Assembly: GCF_032062135.1 (NCBI RefSeq)
Contig: NC_092861.1
Span: forward strand, 136,365,176-136,429,175
Direction: 5' to 3'
From: Pyxicephalus adspersus
Taxonomy: Eukaryota; Chordata; Amphibia; Anura; Pyxicephalidae
DNA length: 64,000 nt
Position 1 is the first letter of the stretch, and every line of letters begins with the position of its first letter. Shown piece after piece: positions 41,601-55,700 of the stretch. The translations under genes and the position numbers were made by a program. The notes under the pieces were generated by a model. It was not told the origin of the DNA, made no database searches, and saw only the letters and a list, made by a program, of their open reading frames with translations.

Positions 41601-44600
41601 ATATTTTGTCAAGAGCTCCTTTTAATGAAAGATGCTTTTTCCATGTTTAGCGACAACAGTTACAAGGCGGATGACAGCCAATTAACCACCTGCTCCTTCC
41701 CATGCTCTGTCACTTGAATATGTGGGATCATTCACATTGGTGGTTTTAATAGGCGGTAGTCAGGCTTTCTTCATCCACCATAGTAAATCCCATGTTCTCG
41801 GATGCTTCTTGTAGCATGTGACATTCAGAAAAATGCAACAAATGCCTAAACTGCAGCAACTGTCTGTCAGCCACCATGGATAACAACATACACGTTTGTA
41901 GGCGATGGATTACTATGTGACTCAGCGATAACGGGATTGTTTCACAAAAAGTCATTAGGTGGTAACAGAATCAAATCACAATGGTCAATCTCAACTTGCC
42001 GTTACATGTGTTGGCTTCATTCTGTAATATTTTATTCCTTCTCTGATTAAAAAAGTTATTTCCATGATTTGGCCGCAAGTCTTGGATTCAGCAGGGGATT
42101 AAAGTGATTCTAATGCTAAATGAAGGCTCTGTGGTTGGTAACCGAAAAACATTTTCCTATACAGAAAATAGCCGGGTCATCCAGGCTCAGCATGTACCCC
42201 AAAAGATGACGGTTCAGAGATGATGCAGTCATGTAAATCCTGGTGTATGTGCAGCTTAGTTTGTGTTCACAAATGTCCCACACAGACAAGCCCAGTATTC
42301 TCCCTAAAACATTTTTAAAGCTGGATGGGAAGAAGCTATAGACGAGAGGAAACCCCTGTATTGTGACCCACCTTTTCAGTAATCACCAAAAACAGCCGGG
42401 TGGTTACTAAAAAGTGCACCTGGCTAAAATGGGCTGGGAAGAACACTGAAGTCCCTGGCCTTGACATCCTACGAAATGACTGATCACCGTGAGAGAGAAG
42501 GCAACATACTGATAAAAGTTATATCTAGGCAAAGCCACTTTATTGAAGTTCAGGACTTTTAATGATCAATTGACTTTTTGAAAAATGATACTTTTAGTCA
42601 ATATTGTGGGATGCCATGATCGTCCTTATGCAGATGTAAAGCAAATTTTACAAGGCAAATAAGTAAAAATAATTTATCGATCCAGCAGTACCAAATCTAT
42701 GTGCTTGCTTTTCCCCCTCAGCCACCAGGTATACTTCCAATATACAATACTTCCAGGTATGTAGGATCATGGGACTCCCCACATTCTATCACGTGAGCTT
42801 GCTTGTGATCAGGGCCAGATTTAGACTTTTTTTCCTCCCTAGACCCTTTCCTCTCAACAAAAACAATATTATTACCTAACTAAAATTTATATCAGAACCC
42901 TGCCCCGAAGAGCAATCTAGGAGGTGAGGGAAGTAACACTAGGAGGGGAAACATAGAATGGTGGGAAGTAGTGAGGGTTTTTAGAGACAAAAGAAGATGG
43001 GTAGGCAAGTTTGAAAATATTAGTGGTGAGTGCAAGAAAGTAAGAGCAAGCTGAAAATGACGAGGAAGACCATTCCAGAGAGTTGGGACAGCTCTAGAAA
43101 AGTCTTGGGGCAGTGCAGGTGAGGAGCTTATGAGTGAGGAAGTCATTAGTAGGTCATTGGAGGAGCGAAGAGAGCAGCTAGGGGAGTATTTTTCTATCAG
43201 GTCAGAAATATAAGTGGGACAAGAGCTGTGGAGGGATTTGAAGGCAAAGCACAGGAGCTTGAATTTGATGCTCAGGTTCAATGAAAGCCAATCAGAACTA
43301 CAAAGAGATGTGACAGAGGAGGAGTGGTGGAAGGATGGATGAGTCTGGCTGCAGCATTCATAATAGATTGCAGAGGAGAGAGTCCGGTTGGTGGAATACC
43401 AGAGAGGAGGAGGTTACAGTAGTCCAGACGAGAGATGATAAGAGGACAAGGACAAGGATGTACAAGGAGTTTGGTGGTCTCTGGGGACAATTAGGGGTGG
43501 ATTTTGGAGATGTTGCGTAGGTGAAAGTGACAGGACCTGGAAATGTTCTGAATATAGGGGGCAAATGAGAAAACAGAATCGAAGGTGATGCCAAGACAAT
43601 GACACAAAACTAAAGCTATCATACAATGCTTTTGCCTCCTGTCCCCATACAAGTACCATGCAATGGGCCTGATTTATTAAAACTCTCCAAAAGTGGAGAA
43701 GATAGGAGAAACTGGGCAATCCAGCAATGAATTATGATCGGGCAATCAAGAGCAAATGTTTCTAATCCTGGACCAGATGCATTCCAGGTTTGTTGGATCA
43801 CCCAAGATCACTCATGATAGTCTATCTTATACAGTCTAAAGGAGCTTTAATAAATCAGGGCTATTGGGTCACTATATATCATGTGTTTACTACCATGATT
43901 TTTTAAAGATACTGAAACGGCAACTAGCACAATGTTTCAACTAAGACACACACATCGATACACATGCACACATATGGTCAAAAGGGTTAGAGAGGAAATA
44001 CAATAAACACGAAAGAACACTTACAAATAGAATCTACATTAAAATAAAACTGTGATATCACCTATGATCCTTCCTCCTATGGAAGCATTTTTGTAGTTGA
44101 CCTTTATTATTATACATAATAATATTATTAAAAATACCAATAATAAACAATATTTATAAAACGCCAACATATTATGCAGAGCTGCACATTAAATAGGGGT
44201 TGCAAATGACAGACAAATACAGACAGGAGAGGACCCTGCCCCAAAGAGCCTACAATCTAAGTGACCTTTATTTCTCATTGCAAACAAACATTTGATTTGT
44301 TTTAAGCCTGTAAATGATATTTAGTAGGGCAATAAGAGTTGACAGATATGTGAAAAGCCTATAAGCTATAGCACTACACAAATTTAGCTTTAATTCTGTA
44401 AATGAGCAGCACTGTTTTAGGAGTAGGGGTAGTACAATAATATGTCTTTCTCTTAACAAGGTCCCCCCTTATAATCTTTATGTTAATACCCTAATGGGTG
44501 GAATTTGCACGTTCTCCCTGTGTTTGCGTGGGTTTCATCTGAGTACTAGGTTAATTGCCTTCCCCCCAAAACTGACCTTATACTGTTTTAATGACATATG

Positions 44601-47600
44601 ACTATGGTAGGGACATTAGATTGTGAGCTCCTTTGAGGGACAGCTAATGACTTGACTGTGGACTTTGTACAACGCTGTGTAATATGTTGGCGATATAAAT
44701 ACTGGATGATGATAATAATAAAACTTATATCATGCAACAAGTGTCCCATGCTTTGATAAAACATGCAGTAACGTGCAGTTATTACCCATGTTACATACCA
44801 TTGGATGTGATCAGCTGAAGTCTTTAGGTGAGCATGCTGCAAAGAGCAGAGAGCAGTAGACAGGAGAGAAAGGATTACAGGGATATACATTAGAGAATCA
44901 CATTCCATTCAATCATAACAGTCAAAAGAATAAAAAGACAGAACAGGGTAAAGTAGGGAAAAAGCTAAGGATCTCTGCATTCTGCACAAAAATATCATAG
45001 AAGAATTGTCAGTGCGAAGTGCACTTTTCACCTAAAACCATCTACCCCCTATTATCTATTAGCAGCCCCCACTACCCCAAACTGCTATTTATGATAATAT
45101 AAAACATTATTCAATATTACAAAAAGTACAAATTACTTCCCTTACTTAATAATTAGCTGGCCACCAAATCTAATACCCATTTTCTTTGTTGTCTGTGCCT
45201 CCTCCCTGTCCATTAATAATTGTGACCATCTGGGTTAGAGGACTGAGCACACATAGCTCCCATTTATTTACATTTTTTCAATATTTGCTATATTTGTTAC
45301 ATGTTTTTTCATATACACAGTCTAGTTAATTCTTTGGGTTCATGTTATATATTTAGGGCTCTATTTTAAAAACCAGGGAATATGACATTCTCTCAAACAT
45401 TCCCTAATGGGAATCTTTCAGATTATAGGTTTTAATGGCGGACGCACAGGATGGCTCAGTGGCCAACACTCTTTGCAGCACTAGGTCCCAGGTTCCAGTC
45501 TCGGCATGGACACTATTTGCATGGAGTTTGCAGGGTCTCCCTGTGTTTGCGTGGGTTTCATTCGGGTACTCAGGTACTCGGTTTCCTCCCACATCCCAAA
45601 AATATACGTACAGTTAATTGGCCTTAGACTGTATTAATGACATATGGCTATGGTAGGGACATTAGATTGTTAGCTCCTTTGAGGGACAGCTAGTGACATG
45701 ACTATGGACTTTGTACAGCGCTGTGTAATAAGTCAGCGCTATATAAATAGTGTATATTATTATTAATGACAGATTCCCTAATTTAAAAATAAAATTAGTC
45801 ATTAGTTGTCAAGAAAGGAGAGCTTATTGCTATTCTTCATTCAATGTGTTTTATATGGCACACAATGCATACACTAATATATAATATCTTCTGTATTATA
45901 CAAGCCTATAGCATTACACATAAGCAAAAAAAATTCAAAATAATTAACTTACTTGTGCAGTTTTTGTACTTTTTTAAATGTTATTATTTTTTTTTATTAT
46001 TATTTACACAGTACGAAGATATAAAAATTGGCTGTTTATAAAATGTAAAGAGTCAGTGCATAAGAATGTACAGGTTGACAATCGAAAATCCAGCCATCGA
46101 TAATCTGGATCCTTTAGATTACCAGCATAAACTTCTGATGCATTTTCAATACAGGGACTGCAGTACATTGTTTGGGCACTAATGTTTTCATGGCGCTGTT
46201 CTGCAGAAACAGCTTGCTAAACTAAATACACGTTGAGACGTCCTTGCTGCCTGGAACTGTGCCAGATGTCCACGGCTGCTGCGAGAGGAAGGCTGGTCTG
46301 TGGAGGTAAGTACTAAAAAAAAAATCCTGAATTTTTAACAATCCAGCATTCCTCGGGTTTTTTGATTGTCAACCTGTATTAGTGGTTTTTTATTTATTTA
46401 TTTTTGTGTATTATATTGTATTGTTATATGTAAAACAACACAATCCTGCACAGAAATATTGACATTAAATTCACATAAAGGATATTGCTCTCTTGACAGA
46501 ATGAAGGTCTAGGTGCTTATGTTAATAATAACCACTCAGGTCACCGACACTGACCTGGAGGGCACCAAGTGCTCATTGCTCAAGAAACCCCTAGCAATCT
46601 CAGGAGAAACACTGACTTCTGGTTCCCTTAAACCACATTCACCTTTTTATGCAAAAGCACTGCGTTATGTTTAGATTCCCCATCATCTGTACAAATATTT
46701 AGGAGAAAAGTCCTAAACGTACCATGAAAGCATGACTAAACATCCACCATACAGCTGTCTATGTATTATCTATGAGCACACTGCTAAGTCTTGATAGTTT
46801 AAATGCCTGCAGAAATAATTCTATAAGGCAGAACATTACTATTTCAACAGCAGTGAGGTAGTAAAACTTAGGAGCAACAGTTCATCATCCATAGGCTCCA
46901 TTTATTTTTTGCCTTACAGGGTAACATAACTGAGAGATGGAATGAGGTTGTAAAAACCTATTCATAAAAAAAAACCTTCCAAATGTAAATTATGTAGCTA
47001 AGAAGATCTGCAGACATTGATAGTAACAATTAGCTTTAAATCTTCACTATATACTGGTTGTTACTCAGCACAGCTCAGCTCTCTTCTGTGCACACCTGAT
47101 CTCAGTAGTAGACTTTAAAGAAAGCCACTGATTGAAACCTGTACTTAAAAAAAAAGTTTGACTGCTCATCCCCTGGAAAAAGGTCTTTTTTACTTTTGTC
47201 TGATGCCTGGGTTAGTACCGTAGCTAATTTTTGGTTATCCTAATCATCCGTCTACTATTCTTGCTCATGTCTATAACTTTGAAGAGGGTATGACTTTGTT
47301 TTTCATCTCCTGGCCATCAGCTGGCTGACTCTACTACTCTCATCTTGTGTGAACACCACTATAGCACCTTTTCTATCTTGTTGGAAACACAGAGGGTACA
47401 CCAAATTCGGATATCAATAAGGCTCGTTGATGTTGGACTGTACAATGGCAATTATCTATAATAGCGGTCGCCAACCATATACAACCTTCAGACCTCACAC
47501 TAAACTCATCATTTTAAATTTTTCAGCAGACCATTAATATGATTGTTTTTTAAAAGATAAGTACATTTGCAAAAAAATGATCTTCATAATGGTGCGGACG

Positions 47601-49761
47601 AGGACTGTGGAGGCTCTGATTCATTGATCAGCTCACAGTTAGGTGAAGTATTACTATTGTTACTATTATTATTAATTGTATTATCTTTGGTATTACTAAA
47701 GAAATGCAAAAAATTTGTTTGCTTTTTCTCACTCATTATGGGTTTATTTCATTCCAATCCAAGACCAAACAAGAAGTGATAGTTATCAAAGTCAAACTAT
47801 TTGATGCCATTAAATATAACAGTTAAAGAAAATAAACAGTTATGGTCATACTTACCTAAAAGAGCATCTAAAAAATCCAGAATCGATATTCACATAGTGG
47901 GTTGACTGTAATGGTGGAAAAAATACCGAAGCATACGGCTCGGCAATGGTTGACGCATACAACCTAAACTAAACTCAAAAATGGACAAAACAAAAAAAAA
48001 AAAAAATACGCTTACCTCCAATCCCGCAGCACAGTCGATCGGTCCAGAGGTCTCTTCCACCGGATCCCACATGATCCCAGCATTCGTCTTTGGGCCGGCA
48101 CTCCAGGAGCCGCCATCTTCCCCTTTTCTCGCGGGTTCTTCTTATTACGTCACCCGACCCAGGCACGAGATCAGGTGACATAGTCGGGAAAAAAAGCTGA
48201 TCTCACTGTGCATGCGTGAGATCAGCTTTTTTTCCTCTTTTGACGAAAAAGGGCTCCTTCATGCGCAGAAGGAGCACCCAAGGGCTTCTCGGGATGTATG
48301 ACGTAGGTATCCCAGGAGGCTTTGCGCTCCCATTCATTCGAGATTTAGGAGGCGGTGCTGCACCTCTTTTTTTTCAAAAAAAGGGTGTTGCACAAAAAAA
48401 ACACAGAATTTTTACTTAACATAAAAGGGTTGTGCACACTTTTATGTAAAAAGAAAATTCTGAGTTTAGGTTAGCTTTAGGAGTACACATCACGTCACGC
48501 TGCGCCTCCCTTGTTTTTCCATCTCTAGTACAGTTTGTGAATTTAGTGCAACAAAAAAGTGAAAACTGTCATTCAGAATATAAGAAATTATTAGAATATT
48601 GTTTTTTTCATTATTAATAAAACATAAAAATTGCAAATAATGTCCACATTTTTCAAAAATTTCTTGCAGAACACTAGTTGGCGACCACTGATCTATAGCA
48701 TCCCTTTGCTAACTATTACCAGGGGAAAAACTAATCAACTTGGTTGACTTTTCTTTCTAGTACTAGTACTTTTTTTACCTCCATATAAGCTGATGCTAGG
48801 AATGGCCTCCAACATTCATCACTGCTCTTTACATGAATAAAGATGCTTGTTTATGGTTATAGAACCCACTCTGCATGTCTACCTGTCATCTGATGTCATG
48901 GATAGCTATAAATATTGCCCTATCTTTGTTTGCAAGTAGATATTCAAAACATGACCAATAATTCCCAGAGCGCTCCAGATAAACAAACATAACAACAGAG
49001 GACCCTGCGTTAAGCCCCAGATTTGTCTGACTTCAGCCTTCAAAAGTGAAGAGGTCATTCATTCCTATATTAAGCTATTGAAATTGATAAATACCTGCCT
49101 TTTATTTGAACCGACAACTTTTTCTTATGAAAAAGAGTTTATCCTTCTAAATTCCTTGAAATATAGGACTACATAATATGCATATTTAGGATTCTTTATT
49201 TGCCTAACAAAAACAATTTTTTTTATTTTTTGTCCTGGTAAAATAACTTAAAATAAAAAATCGGTACACCACTATAAAACACTGTAAATGAATAACAATA
49301 AATATAATAATAAAAATAAGTGGTATGAATGCTATATGTAAATAAGTAAAAAACACAAATTTCATTTACCTTTTATAAGAAAAGCTTCTGTAAACAGGCG
49401 CAGCTTATACAGAGGCTCGTCGTCCAATGACATGTTTTCAAACCCAGCGCGGGCGTACATGCTTACGGCGTCCCGATAAGATCCCTCAACATAATGCAAC
49501 TTTCCCAAAATCAACAGGGCTTCTGTAAGGTAATGCGGCTGTGGAAACAAACAATGGAGTATAATATTAAATCACAGAATTAAATAATCCAACACTGGAG
49601 ACGAATGGTAAATTTTATACATTTACATAGAATAGCTGCCCAAGGCAAAAGTTTTAATTCAAGTATAGCAGAGCGCTGGTGTCGCTGAAAAGAACAAAAC
49701 AACTTCCAAACAACCACTGGAGTAAACAAAGGAGAAGTGGTGATCAAATTATCAGCCTAGG

Positions 49762-49794
<33 letters not shown>

Positions 49795-52700
49795 TATTGG
49801 AACAAGAGCTGCATAACTGAATCTTCTCTATCACCTACTGGTAAAACCTGGCATTACAACATGATTTCATGATAAGGATTTTAACTGCATATCTCTTTAA
49901 ATTGAAAGTATTGTATTTGTAGTAAGAACACATTTGGAGTTTTTTATAGCAATAACAAAATTATAATCAAAAAATATAGTTAAGTACACTGGGCCTAATT
50001 TATTTAAGAGCTCCAAGATTGGAAAAAAATAGACTATCATCGGAGAACCTGGATGATTCAAACCTCAAATGGAATTCATAAAATTATGTGTTATTCTTTA
50101 GCAAAAAACGTTTTTAATCCTGGACCAAATCCATTTCAGGTTTGCAGGATCACTCATATTCTCCTATGATAGTCTATCTTCTTTTGGCAAGCTTTAATAA
50201 ATCAGGTCTATTGCATTCTAACTGCAAAAATGTGAAAAGTGAAAAAAAATCATATTGACCTTTTAACAGTATAGACGATACCACAGTCCTTACCCAAATG
50301 ATTAAAGCCCATTCAAAGGACCAAACACAGCTACACAGATTTATGGAACAGGCACATACCGTATATCTGTCAAAGTCGGATATATACAGCCTGTGCACAA
50401 TGCAGTATATTAGGAATGGAGGAACACGTCCCAAAGTAATATTAAAGCAGGAGATTTACATTTGTTAACAATGTACAGTACTTACTGGTAATTTGCCTCT
50501 GTTTAGAATACCGGTAAGATAGTTCTTGGCCTGATGCAACTTTGGCTCCTGACTTTCCATTAATGGAATGGAGTTCTTGAGTTTGGCAACATTCTCCTTT
50601 AAACAGAGCTCCAGCAGGGCCTCAGCCAGCAGCAGGTTTGTGAAGTCATCTGGAAGAGAGGGGTTAAAGCAGATGTCACTTGGCGCTAAATTCCCATATA
50701 AAGACCTCATTCCTATTTAATGGCTTGACACATGTTCAACAGACAGCAACCCAAAGAGAAAAGGAAGCCATTTGTGCAAATAAAAAGGGCAGAGAGGTGC
50801 TTGGTGCTGTTAATCTGTAAATAATCACTTCCGTTCAATGCTGAAATCCTGGGGAAAACGTTCCCTGAGAAACCGTAGGCCTTTGTCATCTAAACTGCAC
50901 TACTCAGGGTGCACAAAAGAGGTTTCAAAGCATAATATATAATATAGGTAATACATGGAATAATACTGCATATTACACATTATGTTTCTTATTAAAGAAG
51001 TGCTCAGAAAGTAAAGTAAACTTTGCTATAATCATGGACGGTTGACATAGACGGTTAAGTACCGGATGCATAGAAACGTGGCCACCTTCCACCTCGCCTA
51101 TTGTCCTGGAGGATGACAAGGTGTTTGATCAGGCAGTGGCTTAAGGGGACACTAGATTTCTATATGCTACAAGCAGTACCTCAATATGTAAAAACTACTG
51201 AAACCCCTGAAGAATCCACCACAAAAATAGATTTAGACCTGCAGAAGAAACAAGCGATCCCATGTGGCTCCCAACAATGGCAGCTTGCTGGCTGCTCACA
51301 CAACAAAGATAATGCATTTGCAGGTTTGACAGTGGAGTGCAGTGAGTAGTACTGCGGCCCCCATTTATTTCCCATGGGCTTGCCGGGGGTGGGTGCTACA
51401 TGTAATATCTACCCAAGGCAGGAGTTCACTATTATGAGGAAGTTTTACCTGCACCACAACTTTACGGCTAGACCTAACATAGCTAAAGACCTGTCACCAT
51501 TTGCAACTATGGCCCTGATTTATTAAAGCTCTCCACGACAGGAGAGGATACACTTTCATTAGTGAAGCTGGGTGATCCAGCAAACCTGGAATGGATCTGG
51601 TCCAGGATAGAAAAAGTTTGCTAACAAATAGCAAATGACTTTGAGGGAATCCATTCTGAGTTTGCTGGATCACCCAGCTTCACTGTGGAAAGTGTATCCT
51701 CTCCAGCCTTGGAGAGCTTTAATAAGGCCCTTATGTATCACGTAAACACTTTTATTATTTTCAATAACACATGCCATGGGGTAACCGTCCTGTAACTTCC
51801 TGCTAAATGTCTGTGTGAACAGAACCTTACTAAAGTAAAGACATTGGAGGACATTTTACAAGAAAATTCAATGATAAGCAGATTAGGCTGCTTTACATTC
51901 TAAAAAGTCTGTGCAACAATTTTCTCGGGTATTTGCAGCCCATGTGCCTGTATTCCTGGGCAGCTATGTGCCACAGATTTACACAGGGCTGCATCCTAAA
52001 TAATATTATAGAGACAGATCTTTAGGGGTCAGGTTTTATTCTGTTACAGTATTACCTTATAGCAGCAAAGGGTGGGATATATAATTCAAGCTATACCATT
52101 GTAAATACTGTAAATATTGCACTGTTCCTGTTTAGCAATGCCATAATGTGCAATAGAATTTCATAAAAGCCTCCATGGTTTACTAAATGTTTTTTTTCTT
52201 TACGTTGTACTCCATTGTTGGTTCAAAAGTGAAAATTCACTACTGCAGGGTGAAGATCGGGAGCACAGTGAATGTTGAGGTTTGGTATTAGCGGTCACCT
52301 GCTGCATTGTCACCCCGCACCCCCCGCACTGCCGTGCTCATGCTGCCTGCTGATTGGCGAGAAGCATTAGTCATGTAAGGTGGCGGTAGTTCTGCCCCAG
52401 CTTATACACTTAGGTAGGTTGGCCCTGCAAATATAAAGCACCCTGTAAGTCATATCATGCCTACAAGTTTAACCAGGCCCTAATGCCTATGGGCAGCCAA
52501 ATATCAAAAAAACAACTGGAGGTGAATAGCAGCTGCATATTTTAACTCAAGCGGTGCAAACAACTCAAGAGAAGGAACAGTACTAAGGTTTATTAAGGAA
52601 GTTGGAAGCCACAGAATAACAAAACAAAGACCTTGGCAATACACCCAGGACAGAAGAAGTCTGACACAGAAACTAGGGAAGGAGGGACACAGCATCCCAA

Positions 52701-55700
52701 GTAGTTCAAAGGAAAAAGCTTAAACTGATAAATGCAATATCAGCATTTCTTTTAAAGTTCAGCTTCAGGCAAACAGGTTAGCACAAAGTTGCGATACATA
52801 TATCAGAATTTTTATCTGCCTAATATTTCTCTTGATATTTACACAGCCCTATCAGACAGCACAGTCAGGTTGGTGACCCCATTTTTTCCAGCTGCCATTA
52901 GGCCATAAAATTTTGTCACCTTGTTACCCCACGAATGAATTGTGTATTACTCCCCCGACCTCTCAGATTGTAAGCTCTTCGGGGCAGGGTCCTCTCCTCT
53001 TCCTGTGTCACTTTCTGTACCTGTCATTTGCAACCCCTATTTAATGTACAGTGCTGCGTAATTTGTTGGCGATATATAAATCCTGTTTATTATTTTTAAT
53101 ATTATTAATGTTAGTAAAAGCAGAGGAGTGATAAAGCCATCCCACTCTTTTCTGTCTGCACACATGGAGTGTGGGCCCTACTTACCCATGTTGTGCTATG
53201 GGCAGTGTCAAGGCAGATTCATGTATATTTATTAGTTGCATTTTAAACACATTTATTGCGATGTATTAAGAATTTTTACCACTGCTCAGAGTTCGGCTTA
53301 AACGTGCACCTTGATACCCAAACCCAATTTTTTTAACATAACATCCAGGTGGGTTTTACCTAACCTGTTACATTAACACTCATGGAATCATACAAAAGCA
53401 CAAACATTTGACTCTATGATTGTATTTTTTTTTTAAACTCTTTTTATTTTTTTAAGATGTAGAAACTTAGAAGCTTCCAGTCTCATATTCTGTATATTCT
53501 TCTTCTTCACCCCAGACATCCAGCAATGCTAACTGCATTAGGATTTGACCTGGGCTGTCATGGGACAGCAACAGAACAGAGCCAAGTCAGAACATTTAGG
53601 CAGAAAATAAGTACAATTAACTGGAGCAGAAATTTTAAATTATCTAATATTTTTCAGGCTCCACATCTTTTTCAGGCTCCACAAAATGAACAGTTCTCAA
53701 TTTCTTATTAATAAATCAGACTTTTGCCTGGACAGAAATGTAAAAAAAAAAAAAAATACACAGAAGTGAACCAGCTTTATTGTTATGTTTCTTCTTCATA
53801 CAGCCCAAAGCAACTTTCACTTCCAATATTTAGGAAATGCTGTCTGCTATATACTGTAAGTTAGGGGTGTCCAAACTTTTTGCAAAGAGGGCCAGAATTG
53901 ATGGGGGCCAACCACAGAGCACATTCTTGAAATCAGAGTGGGCGTGGTCCGTGCAGATCCCGCACAGCACACAGCCACTATAATAACGTAGGGAATTCCC
54001 TGTGCACACATGGGGACTCCAATCCTGCCCAATATGCACGCCGGGTAGCAGGACGATAATTGCAAGGCGGTTGAACAACGCTAATGAAATATACATTTGG
54101 TTTTTTGTATGCGTGTATTTTATACTGTGGTCAACAGTGCTGGCGGGCCACATATGATTGATTTTATCTGAACAGGGGCTGCAATTGGCCCCTAGGCCTG
54201 ACTTTGGACATGCCTGCTGTAAGTGCTCCCAACAGGATTAGGGAATAAAAAACTTTTGAGGAGTGGCTGTTATTTAAAAAAAAAAAGTTTTTTTTATAGT
54301 TTTTACACTTTGGAATAGTTGGAAAGGGATGCAAGTTTTATTGCTGTCTGTGCCCCTGTTGAAGAAAATTACCCCAATGTTGGTACTGGGGACCAGTGTT
54401 GCCAAGACAGAGTGTAAGGGAAGACCCAACATTTTGAAGCTGTCCCTAGAATAAAAGGTAAAAATAAATCTTCCGGTGGGGTCATCTGTTCTGGGGACTA
54501 ATATCTAATTTTGTAAGAATTTATTGATTTTCCTATTGTGTCTCTGGAAAGAAAGCAAAGGGAAACGTTCCCAATGCTACATTGATTCTATCCTTGCAGG
54601 TGTTTTAAACATTCCCAACTAATATATACTAAACAAAAATTGGCTTTACATACATTTTAGGGATCTAATAATAAAAGGTTTCAACCATGATTCACCCAAT
54701 GTTTACCTAAAACTTACACTTTGGATTAAAAAGGAAAATGATATAAATCATTGAGTAAAGTCTTACTAATTCCTCCTTGTTCTTGTGGAAACATATGTTG
54801 TTTAACCACACAATAACTATTTTTTCAAGTTGTCTATGTTGTTTCTGGTCCTTTTGCTGTATTATTTGCAAAATATTTTTTTGAATAAATCCTATAGCAT
54901 AAAAATAATAATAATTTCCCTGAAGCAACATTTGGGAAGCAGGGTTGTGGGGGGCAGCCATACAAAAAGACCTTGCATGTTATGCAAACTCCATTTGTTG
55001 CAGTATCATACATATGTGAATAAACCTCTCATTCTTTGCATTTTCACTGCATTGTCTGCTTTTACATATACAAATAAAACATTAGAACACATCTTTAACT
55101 CTGGCAGTGAGGGGTTAAGCAGGGCAGGGCTTTAGGAGTCATAAAGTGATTACTTTGTGTCAATATTCAAAGTTCAGTCAGTGTAGCAAAAACCATATTT
55201 TCATACATAACACAGCCTGTATTGAACACATACTGAACCTACATATCCATTAAGGTGGTATGCGTGCTTCAAAATCCCACCCAACGGGCACTGCCCAATT
55301 TTCCTGCCAGTAAACTAAAACAAGATTTTCTTTGCATGGCTTTGAGCCGAGCAAGTCATTGAGTTTTCCCATAAGTGCCTCAGACATGAATCACTTGCCC
55401 ACAGCCTGGTGTGTTCATTCATTAGTCTGTTATTACTGCGTTGTACATGAAATGTTTTCCCCATGTGCAGAAAATGTTTCCACACCAGTTCCTTGTCTGC
55501 CTGCAGCCTGGAAATGTGAAACATGTGATTGAGTTGTGTCTGGTTTTCCTTCTCCAGAAAAAAAGAAGAATAAACTTTGCTTCATCACTGGAATTAAAAA
55601 AACAAAATAACGTAAAAAAACAAGAAAATGACTCAGCTAAGAAATGTTTACGCTCCAAGACATCTGGAAAACTAAATTATTCATCTCAAGATTTCCACAG

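Larger units (their letters stand above)
33672..49369 (-). other. TTC7A intron 3
   Basis: 15.7 kb. Beyond the repeats listed separately, 33700-34380, 35210-35695, 37360-38700, 38870-39430, 39700-40625, 41590-42290, 46380-46530, 46620-47450 and 48700-49365 hold nothing recognisable. At 46535-46616 is an inverse piece of the GTTTCTC repeat. Confidence 0.6.
49539..50485 (-). other. TTC7A intron 2
   Basis: 947 bp: a TA microsatellite at 49764-49792, a palindromic MITE at 49991-50210, otherwise unremarkable. Confidence 0.8.

Noticed and set aside
42892..43594. Minus-strand frames of 129, 70 and 78 codons taken as a host gene
   Set aside because: Motifs are those of an L2/CR1-group LINE reverse transcriptase, and the frames are broken by frameshifts.
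45440..45520. Functional tRNA gene at the A and B box
   Set aside because: The box spacing fits, but the acceptor stem does not pair and the unit continues into the SINE body and LINE-like tail.
47975..48178. Open frames on both strands in the GC-rich part of the MITE
   Set aside because: Part of the splice-donor MITE; related copies at 12104 and 56384 do not keep the frames.
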